DNA from: Lachnospiraceae bacterium
Lineage (GTDB): Bacteria > Bacillota > Clostridia > Lachnospirales > Lachnospiraceae
Direction: 5' to 3'
Length of the DNA: 9,370 nt
NCBI GenBank assembly: GCA_017446125.1
Contig: JAFSRL010000017.1
Span: forward strand, 1 to 9,370
In this document: positions 4,351 through 9,370 of the stretch, one piece after another
Position numbering within the stretch: the first letter of the stretch is position 1
Layout of the letters: each line of letters starts with the position of its first letter
Notes under the pieces: model-generated
What the model was told of the DNA's origin: nothing
The model's input: the letters and a program-made list of their open reading frames with translations, nothing else
Database searches by the model: none
Translations under genes and position numbers: made by a program

Positions 4351-7215
4351 ATGAAATTCAGACATAATGCGGGCAGACTCGTTACCATCATGGGCAGCAT
4401 TATGATGGCATGCAGCACACTGACCGGCACCGGTATTCACGCGCAGGCAGCTGTTGACTACGCCGCGGCGGTTCCGGAAGGCATCACAATCACGGAGTCT
4501 GTGCCGGAAAACCTGCGTTCCGACAATCTCTATGCTATTCTGGACGGCGTGAAGGTCCCTTCTCCCCGTTATGAAAACGGAGCAAATGTTTCCATCTGGT
4601 CCAATTACAACGCCGCGCAGGCAGGTGAGCGCACCGCGCGGATCACAATCGATTATGCGGATTATCTTGCGCGTTTGAGCAACAATGATTCGCCGGAGGG
4701 CGAAGCTGTCCGCGCATACGACGCGATGACACTTTACTTTTATGTTGACACCTATTCGACCGAACTTCCGGAGACAATCGCACTTGAGGTGCAGCAATCC
4801 CGCTACGGGGAAAAGCGCACGGTCAGTTTAACATGCGATGACGCACACGGCATCCGCTCTGAGGGAAATTATATCCACAGCATACGCTATACCTTTGATG
4901 CACCCACCCCGGTTTACAGCATGACACTTTCCGTCACGGCAAAGGAAGGAAAAAAGAGAGCAAAGCACAGCGTGGGTATCTCTGAGATTTCTTTAGAGGA
5001 AGGCGGCAATACTTTTGTTGCCGGGAAAAACTGGGGCACAGAATACATTGAGGCCGGAAGCGAGGAGACTGTACAGCAGGACAATGGCAAGTGCAATGCC
5101 TTCGACGGTGATGCGGCAACAATATGGCACAGTGATTTCAAGGGAGCATCGGAAGGCGAGCGGTACATCACGATGCAGCTGATGACCGACGAAGACATTG
5201 CGCTTTACAGGAACCATCCGGACACGCACCCGGTGGCGGTTTCCCAACTGCGTTACTTACCGCGTCAGGAACAGGGGAAATCCAACAACGGCAAAATTGA
5301 GTGCTACCGCATTTTAACGAGTACCGACAACAGCAACTGGAAGGTCGTCGCAGAGGGGCGCTGGAACAATGACAACGAATGGAAGATTGTGGATTTTCCC
5401 GCGACGAAGGCATCCTACCTGCGCTTAGAGGGCGTTACGACGTATGGCACAAAAAAGAATACCTACATCTCCGCATCCGAGATACGCTTTGTTTTAACCG
5501 GGGAAACGCTCACGGGCAGCGCCGAAGACCCTTCGCCGGACACACAACAGGATATTTCCGCCAACAAAGAGCGCAACCTTTCGGAGATGAATCTTTTTTA
5601 CAACGGCGATACGACCGGGTCAAAGTTCTTCAGAATACCGTTTCTGTACACCACCGCAAACGGCACCGTGATTGCGGGCAGCGACGCGAACTTCGGCTCG
5701 ACCGGAGACTCCGCGGAAAATATCGATGCCGCAATCAGAATCAAAAAGAATGCAACCGGATATGACACGGAAGAAGGCTGGGGCGATGCCTTTGTGCCGG
5801 ACGCGCTGCACTTTGAAGATTACACGGATACGACCGGCTACCGCAAACAGTCTGCCTCTTTGATTGACGGCGTGATTTACGAGGATACGGTTTACACAAA
5901 CCGCACCTGTATTCTGATCGATGCATGGGTCTGGAACGGCGGACTGTTCTCGAACATGAATGTTGCCGCGAACGGATCGATTACAAACTCCACGATGCGT
6001 TCCGTTGCTTACGGTGACGGGTTCTGCACGATTGAAGGGAAAAAGTATCTTCTGCTTTCGGACAAAAACAATGTCGGCAGTGACGGTGTCAACAATAACA
6101 CGAAACGCGCGGACTTCAATTATGTCGCAGACATTTATGGCGAAACGGACCGGAACGGACGCTACCGGATTTACAATTTAAGCGGCACGCCGAAGGAATA
6201 CTTGACAAACGGACAGAAGGTGAATGACAGCAACTTAAGCCTCGGACTGCTGACGGATTATACGTTAAGCAGCGAGTTTGAATTGTACAAGGGCGGTGTC
6301 ATGCAGACTATCAGGCAGAAGTCCTCTGACAGCACCTACACAAACAAGACCGTTCCCATGAAAATCTTTTACAGGGATTCGGCGTTGCAGATGTACAATA
6401 CCAGCTATCTGCTTCAGGTTTACACCGAGGATGACGGGGCGACCTGGCACACCGATACGATCGTGAGCGGCATGGTGAAGCCGGAGAACACAAGGCATTT
6501 TATCACGGGTCCCGGGCGCGGCATTCAGTTAAAGAACGGTGCGCATGCGGGTAGAATCCTGGTGCCGGTATACTGCGCCGTGAATAATGTTCCGGGCGTG
6601 AACGCATCCTCCGCAACCTGCGTGATTTATTCTGACGACGGCGGCATGAACTGGGAGTGCGGCAGCTTTATCCCCACGACCAATGGGATCAGTGAGGCGG
6701 CGCTTGTGGAAATGCCGGATGGCAGTGTTAAAATTTTTGTACGCAATACGGCATGGAGCGGCGGCAGGTACATCGGCGCGACGAGCACCGACGGAGGAAA
6801 AAGCTGGAGAGATGTCTGGACCGTGATGGGCGACAATGAAGCAGGCGTGAACTGTCAGATTTCCGCCATCAATTTATCGCAGGAGGTTGCGGATCCGCGT
6901 GATCCGTCAAAGACGTATCCTGCAATCCTGATGACTTCCGCAGCGGACAGGGGCCGCAAAAACGGAACGGTCTATGTCGGTCTCATCAAACAGAACGGAT
7001 ACTATGCGGACGGGTTACCCTGCTACCGCATTGAGTGGGAGTACCGGCATGAGCTGACAAACGCACAGACGCTCTTTGCTTACAGCTGCATGACGGAACT
7101 TGCGGATGGCAGTATCGGCATCCTGTATGAAACTTCTGATGACGGCACCTGGCCTTCGGGATTGCAGTTCATGCGTTATCGGGAACTGCAGTTGGAAGGC
7201 ATCCTTCCCCGTTAG
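4351..7215 (+). CDS. Secreted exo-alpha-sialidase (GH33) with CBM32/F5-8C domain
   Basis: The product has 954 residues. The start has GGAGG (4337-4341) nine bases upstream and a signal peptide (about residues 1-34, ending HAQAA). Residues 40-215 form an unassigned beta-rich module. Residues 224-386 are a CBM32/F5-8C carbohydrate-binding domain (FDGDAATIWHS, 251-261). The GH33 beta-propeller runs from about 409 to the end. Visible catalytic residues: R428 in FRIP, acid/base D453, E782 in ISEAALVEMPDG, R798 in FVRN, R869 in RGRKNG, and nucleophile Y911 in AYSCMTEL. Spacings R428-D453 (25) and E782-R798 (16) equal those I recall for Clostridium perfringens NanI. Asp boxes are at 691-699, 761-768 and 812-819. 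It releases terminal sialic acid from host glycans outside the cell. No C-terminal anchor is present. A long segment separates D453 from E782. Whether it is hydrolytic or an intramolecular trans-sialidase cannot be told. No terminator follows. Confidence 0.93.
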   Translation: MKFRHNAGRLVTIMGSIMMACSTLTGTGIHAQAAVDYAAAVPEGITITESVPENLRSDNLYAILDGVKVPSPRYENGANVSIWSNYNAAQAGERTARITIDYADYLARLSNNDSPEGEAVRAYDAMTLYFYVDTYSTELPETIALEVQQSRYGEKRTVSLTCDDAHGIRSEGNYIHSIRYTFDAPTPVYSMTLSVTAKEGKKRAKHSVGISEISLEEGGNTFVAGKNWGTEYIEAGSEETVQQDNGKCNAFDGDAATIWHSDFKGASEGERYITMQLMTDEDIALYRNHPDTHPVAVSQLRYLPRQEQGKSNNGKIECYRILTSTDNSNWKVVAEGRWNNDNEWKIVDFPATKASYLRLEGVTTYGTKKNTYISASEIRFVLTGETLTGSAEDPSPDTQQDISANKERNLSEMNLFYNGDTTGSKFFRIPFLYTTANGTVIAGSDANFGSTGDSAENIDAAIRIKKNATGYDTEEGWGDAFVPDALHFEDYTDTTGYRKQSASLIDGVIYEDTVYTNRTCILIDAWVWNGGLFSNMNVAANGSITNSTMRSVAYGDGFCTIEGKKYLLLSDKNNVGSDGVNNNTKRADFNYVADIYGETDRNGRYRIYNLSGTPKEYLTNGQKVNDSNLSLGLLTDYTLSSEFELYKGGVMQTIRQKSSDSTYTNKTVPMKIFYRDSALQMYNTSYLLQVYTEDDGATWHTDTIVSGMVKPENTRHFITGPGRGIQLKNGAHAGRILVPVYCAVNNVPGVNASSATCVIYSDDGGMNWECGSFIPTTNGISEAALVEMPDGSVKIFVRNTAWSGGRYIGATSTDGGKSWRDVWTVMGDNEAGVNCQISAINLSQEVADPRDPSKTYPAILMTSAADRGRKNGTVYVGLIKQNGYYADGLPCYRIEWEYRHELTNAQTLFAYSCMTELADGSIGILYETSDDGTWPSGLQFMRYRELQLEGILPR

Positions 7216-7217
7216 AT

Positions 7218-7245
7218 TTCACCCCGCAACCGGTTATGATATAAT
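7218..7245 (+). promoter_or_regulatory. Extended -10 promoter of the hicBA unit
   Basis: A TTCACC box (7218-7223, four of six matches to TTGACA) and TATAAT (7240-7245) are 16 bases apart. TG at 7237-7238 makes an extended -10. The predicted start is near 7252, giving a leader of about 34 bases. The spacer holds a perfect 8-base palindrome, AACCGGTT (7228-7235), a possible operator. The promoter starts three bases after the sialidase stop codon. Confidence 0.7.
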
Positions 7246-7285
7246 CGAAATGTAAGCGAGTGAACCATTTGTCCGGGAGGCTGTC

Positions 7286-7498
7286 ATGGAATACGTCATT
7301 CAATTGCAATGGGATAATGAGGCAGGCGTATGGATTGCAATAAACGACTATATACCCCTCACGTTGGAGTCCGAATCCTTGGACGAACTGATGCGCAGGG
7401 TAAGAGAAGCAATCCCTGAAATCGTAGAAATGAATCAATTGAACATGCCAAAGTACCTGCACTTTTTTGCAGAGAATCGCGAGGAAATTCCTGCGTAA
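7286..7498 (+). CDS. hicB: HicB-like (DUF1902-type) antitoxin
   Basis: The product has 70 residues. GGGAGG (7275-7280) lies five bases before ATG. The sequence MEYVIQLQWDNEAGVWIA resembles the DUF1902/HicB pattern: a strand, then 'WD.EAGVW.A' (residues 9-18), then an ESLDEL helix (30-35) and an 'IPEIVEMN' helix. The HicB partial RNase-H-like fold normally binds and blocks HicA. The protein is too short for the C-terminal HTH or RHH domain of longer HicB proteins, so autorepression would need another factor (inference). The stop codon overlaps the toxin ATG by one base (TAATG), so translation is probably coupled. Antitoxin-first order is reversed relative to Escherichia coli hicAB. The DNA is visibly more AT-rich than the flanking genes, consistent with separate acquisition. 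Confidence 0.8.
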   Translation: MEYVIQLQWDNEAGVWIAINDYIPLTLESESLDELMRRVREAIPEIVEMNQLNMPKYLHFFAENREEIPA

Positions 7499-7692
7499 TG
7501 GCTGAATATGAGAAAAAAGTCAGGCAGCTCCTGAAGGATAATGGTTGCTCCTTTGTCAGACATGGAAAAGGAGACCATGATATTTGGTTCAGTCCGATTG
7601 TAAAGAAGAATTTTCCCGTAGATTCTAAGATCAAATCCCGGCATACGGCAAACAGCATTATGAAACAGAGTGGGATTAATCACAAGTTTTGA
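7498..7692 (+). CDS. hicA: HicA-family mRNA interferase toxin
   Basis: The product has 64 residues, normal for HicA. It opens with a helix (EKKVRQLLKDNGC), then RHGKGDHDIWFSP (21-33), where H27 matches the catalytic His of the double-stranded-RNA-binding-like HicA fold. It ends with the conserved KIKSRHTANSIMKQSGI stretch. HicA toxins cleave mRNA and tmRNA at the ribosome or free, stopping growth. GAGGAA (7481-7486) inside hicB, 11 bases before ATG, is a candidate binding site, and the TAATG overlap suggests coupling to the antitoxin. The last 13 bases overlap the 3' end of the convergent SDR gene. No frameshift is visible, so it looks intact. Confidence 0.88.
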   Translation: MAEYEKKVRQLLKDNGCSFVRHGKGDHDIWFSPIVKKNFPVDSKIKSRHTANSIMKQSGINHKF

Positions 7693-8477
7693 TTGCCCGC
7701 AATCAGCTTCATCACCTTCGCTGCGATTTCATCTGCGGTAAACGCCCGTCCTGACGGCATGGCGGCGATTGCGTCCGCGCGCTCTGCTTCTGTCAAATGC
7801 GCATTCATTTCCGTGTCCACAAATTCCGGCGAAACGACATGCACGCGGATGTGAGAGGGTGAGAGTTCTTCGGCAAGCGAACGCGTGAATGCGTTCACGC
7901 CGCCCTTGCTCGCAGCGTAGGCACTCTCGAACGCGGCTCCCTTCTCGCCCCAGTAAGAGGAGATGTTCACGATCACACCGCTTTGTTCATACACCATCAT
8001 CGGCACGACGGCACGGCAGGTATAAAAGACGCTGTCGAGATTTGCGCCCGTCACACGCCGCCAGTCCTCGTCGCTCATATCCTGCACAAGGGCAAAGTGC
8101 GCGATCCCCGCATTGTTGACAAGCACCCCGATGGTATCCGGATGATTCAAACGATGCCCGATCCCGCGTGCGGAGAGGTCCGCAAACAGCCGCCTGACCG
8201 CGTCAGGGTCCGAGAGGTCGCATAGAAATGTATGAACGAAAGCATTGCCGGCGGCATCTGTTTTTTGGGTGGCAGCGCCGCTGTCTGCCGGCAGCTTTCC
8301 CCCGCCGGAAGCAGCTGTTCTTAGCAGCTCCCTGCACTGCGCAGCCGTAGCCTCAAGCCCTTCCGCATCCGTGTGCGCAATAAGGATGAGGGGATACCCC
8401 TCTTTTGCAAGCGCGTAACTCACCGCACGACCGATTCCCTTGGATGCGCCCGTAACAAGCGCGTAGTGTTTTGCCAT
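7680..8477 (-). CDS. Short-chain dehydrogenase/reductase (SDR, FabG-like)
   Basis: The product has 265 residues. The start at 8477 is chosen because GAGGAGGG (8490-8483) lies five bases upstream and the protein then begins at strand 1 of the Rossmann fold. A longer frame up to 8567 only adds 30 residues encoded by a palindrome. Classical SDR motifs: TGASKGIG (9-16) for NAD(P) binding, NNAG (121-124), N146, S174 and Y187-x-x-x-K191 (YAASK) of the catalytic tetrad, and SPEFVDTEM after the active site. It should reduce or oxidise a carbonyl/alcohol with NAD(P)H in the cytoplasm; the substrate is unknown. Residues 54-78 (Gly/Ala-rich, between strands 2 and 3) look like an insertion relative to FabG. 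It converges on hicA with a 13-base 3' overlap, and no terminator is seen between them. It is divergent from the S8 peptidase. Confidence 0.9.
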   Translation of the reverse strand: MAKHYALVTGASKGIGRAVSYALAKEGYPLILIAHTDAEGLEATAAQCRELLRTAASGGGKLPADSGAATQKTDAAGNAFVHTFLCDLSDPDAVRRLFADLSARGIGHRLNHPDTIGVLVNNAGIAHFALVQDMSDEDWRRVTGANLDSVFYTCRAVVPMMVYEQSGVIVNISSYWGEKGAAFESAYAASKGGVNAFTRSLAEELSPSHIRVHVVSPEFVDTEMNAHLTEAERADAIAAMPSGRAFTADEIAAKVMKLIAGNQNL

Positions 8478-8495
8478 AGTTGCCCTCCTCGTTTC

Positions 8496-8526
8496 ATTAT
8501 ACACGATGACAAAGTGGAGATGACAA
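8496..8526 (-). promoter_or_regulatory. Promoter of the SDR gene
   Basis: On the minus strand a consensus TATAAT (8501-8496) lies 19 bases beyond TTGTCA (8526-8521, five of six matches to TTGACA), which is part of the palindrome's left arm. The predicted start near 8489 would give a very short leader consisting of little more than the ribosome binding site. The spacing is longer than the 17-base optimum. Confidence 0.5.
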
Positions 8527-8532
8527 AGGGGA
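8505..8532 (+). repeat. 14-base tandem direct repeat at the left edge of the palindrome
   Basis: GATGACAAAGTGGA (8505-8518) and GATGACAAAGGGGA (8519-8532) match at 13 of 14 positions. The second unit is the outer part of the palindrome's left arm. The right arm has no such duplicate, so the element is asymmetric, suggesting a partial duplication of one end. Confidence 0.6.
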
Positions 8533-8593
8533 CAGGTCCAAATGTCACCGGCTTCCCATGGTGACATTTGGACCTGTCCCTTTTGTCATCTCC
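8516..8593. repeat. Long near-perfect palindrome, REP/MITE-like
   Basis: Arms of 34 bases (8516-8549 and 8560-8593) pair with a single mismatch (at the GGGG/CCCT step) around a 10-base loop, GGCTTCCCAT. Core features are GACAAAGGGGACAGGTCC and its inverse. The style (GGGACAGGTCC plus TGACAAAGG) recalls palindromes I associate with REP-associated IS200-like transposases (RAYT); this is from memory and no transposase is in the window. It is centred between two divergent genes and has no T-run suited to termination of either, so it is better viewed as a mobile or regulatory palindrome. Confidence 0.85.
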
Positions 8594-8613
8594 CCCTCCA
8601 TTTATGATATAAT
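8583..8613 (+). promoter_or_regulatory. Promoter of the S8 peptidase gene, leaderless
   Basis: TTGTCA (8583-8588), part of the palindrome's right arm, is 19 bases from TATAAT (8608-8613). TG at 8605-8606 makes an extended -10 identical (TATGATATAAT) to that of the hicBA promoter. Only six bases separate the -10 box from ATG, so the first transcribed base should be at or next to the A of ATG. Confidence 0.6.
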
Positions 8614-8619
8614 ATCACT

Positions 8620-9370
8620 ATGCGTACAAAACGGTTTGCGGCACTTGCAGCCGCACTCGGACTGGTCGTGTCCGCGGCGCTTTCCGGCGGCACGGCATTC
8701 ACTTCGCAGGCGGCGGTGAGCGGCCTGTGGTATTACTATGACTTTCATGTCGATAAGGCGCACGCGCAGGGCATCAACGGCGCGGGCATCAAAATCGCGG
8801 ACATCGACACGATGATCAACCCTGACGTCCCATGGCTTGCGGACGCAACCATCATCACGCGCCCCAAAAACATCACGCCGTTCTATGGCGACATTTCGCC
8901 CGTCACAAACAACTTTGACCTTGCCTTCCACGCGACCGACATGGTGAGCGTGCTCGCGGGCAACGGTCAGGGCGCGACCTACGGGACAGCCCCCTTGGGC
9001 GTGGCGCCGAAGGCAACCATCTACAACTACGCAGCCGTCACGACGGAAGACGACCGCGTCACCGGCGGCGATGCCTATGAGGGTGCGTTTCAGGCGGCGC
9101 TTGCGGACAACGTCGACATCATCGCGGTACCGGCGGGCGGCCTAAGCTATTACGACAAACAATACCCTTACATTCTCGAAGCCATAAAGCGCGGCATTCC
9201 CGTCGTCATCGCGCACGCGAACGCGAAGAGCGCAATCGACAAACGGACCCGCCCCGCGGTATACAAAGACGCACAGGGAAAAGAGGTTGCCTTCGACAAC
9301 CTCCCGACTGCGGACGCGGCCGATGAGATCTGCTACTGGCCGGGACTCATCACCGTCCAGGCGGTTTCGG
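8620..9370 (+). CDS. Secreted S8 (subtilisin-like) serine peptidase, N-terminal part
   Basis: The reading frame is open from ATG at 8620 to the window edge (250 codons); it begins after an in-frame TGA at 8605. A signal peptide is clear (MRTKRF, then an Ala/Leu/Val core, ending near TSQA, residue 31). The S8 pattern follows: INGAGIKIADIDT (52-64) with catalytic D63; FHATDMVSVLAG with catalytic H104; GVAPKATIYNY (128-137); and GIPVVIAHAN (192-201), where N201 fits the oxyanion-hole Asn. The catalytic Ser would lie beyond the edge. The usual HGT reads HAT. D63 lies only about 32 residues after the signal peptide, leaving no room for an inhibitor-I9 propeptide. No ribosome binding site precedes the start. 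It is expected to be an extracellular or surface protease; the substrate is unknown. GC-rich codons dominate, unlike hicBA. Confidence 0.85.
   Translation, partial: MRTKRFAALAAALGLVVSAALSGGTAFTSQAAVSGLWYYYDFHVDKAHAQGINGAGIKIADIDTMINPDVPWLADATIITRPKNITPFYGDISPVTNNFDLAFHATDMVSVLAGNGQGATYGTAPLGVAPKATIYNYAAVTTEDDRVTGGDAYEGAFQAALADNVDIIAVPAGGLSYYDKQYPYILEAIKRGIPVVIAHANAKSAIDKRTRPAVYKDAQGKEVAFDNLPTADAADEICYWPGLITVQAVS

Noticed and set aside
7690..7705. Hairpin TGATTGC-CC-GCAATCA between hicA and the SDR gene as a terminator
   Set aside because: There is no T-run following the stem on either strand, and it lies within the SDR coding sequence.
7889..8225. Plus-strand frames opposite the SDR gene
   Set aside because: They are Arg/Ser/His-rich translations antisense to conserved SDR motifs; no start signals.
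8478..8567. Thirty-residue N-terminal extension of the SDR protein
   Set aside because: The extension is encoded by the palindrome and the promoter; a strong GAGGAGGG lies five bases before the internal ATG at 8477, where the Rossmann fold begins.
8602..8931. 109-codon minus-strand frame opposite the S8 peptidase
   Set aside because: The plus-strand frame encodes a clear signal peptide and S8 motifs; the minus frame is Arg/Asp/Val-biased shadow sequence.

Overview
The window looks like chromosomal DNA from a host-associated, moderately GC-rich Gram-positive Bacillota, most likely a Clostridia/Lachnospiraceae-type gut or oral bacterium. The basis is strong AGGAGG-type ribosome binding sites, a signal-peptide surface protein with Cna-B-like modules and a C-terminal membrane anchor, a secreted sialidase, and interspersed palindromic repeats of a kind seen in that group. 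Genus cannot be fixed from sequence reading alone.

Layout: (1) positions 1-117, minus strand, hold the N-terminus of a glycerophosphodiester phosphodiesterase-family protein that runs off the left edge. (2) 118-343 is a divergent intergenic region carrying a double-hairpin interspersed repeat (134-181). (3) 344-4099, plus strand, encodes a 1251-residue cell-surface protein with a fibro-slime domain, two Cna-B-like modules and a C-terminal anchor. Its N-terminal linker contains in-frame copies of the same interspersed repeat. (4) 4100-4350 holds several hairpins, a strong intrinsic terminator and the leader of the next gene. (5) 4351-7215, plus strand, encodes a 954-residue secreted GH33 sialidase with a CBM32/F5-8C domain; a full catalytic set can be assigned. 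(6) 7286-7692 is a two-gene HicB-HicA toxin-antitoxin unit behind its own extended -10 promoter. (7) 7680-8477, minus strand, is a short-chain dehydrogenase/reductase converging on and overlapping hicA by 13 bases. (8) 8478-8619 is a divergent control region built around a 34-bp-arm near-perfect palindrome whose ends carry outward-facing TTGTCA boxes. (9) 8620-9370, plus strand, is the N-terminal part of a secreted S8 (subtilisin-like) peptidase cut by the right edge; it appears to be translated from a leaderless transcript.

Functional reading: the surface protein and the sialidase are adjacent and co-oriented but separated by a terminator, so they are probably independent transcripts serving the same niche, attachment to and harvesting of sialylated host glycans such as mucin. 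The toxin-antitoxin pair looks like an accessory insertion between the sialidase and the SDR gene, and its DNA is visibly more AT-rich than its neighbours. The most unusual signals are non-coding: a hairpin repeat family present both between genes and inside a surface-protein gene, a palindrome that may supply -35 boxes to two divergent genes, and genes whose -10 box abuts the start codon.
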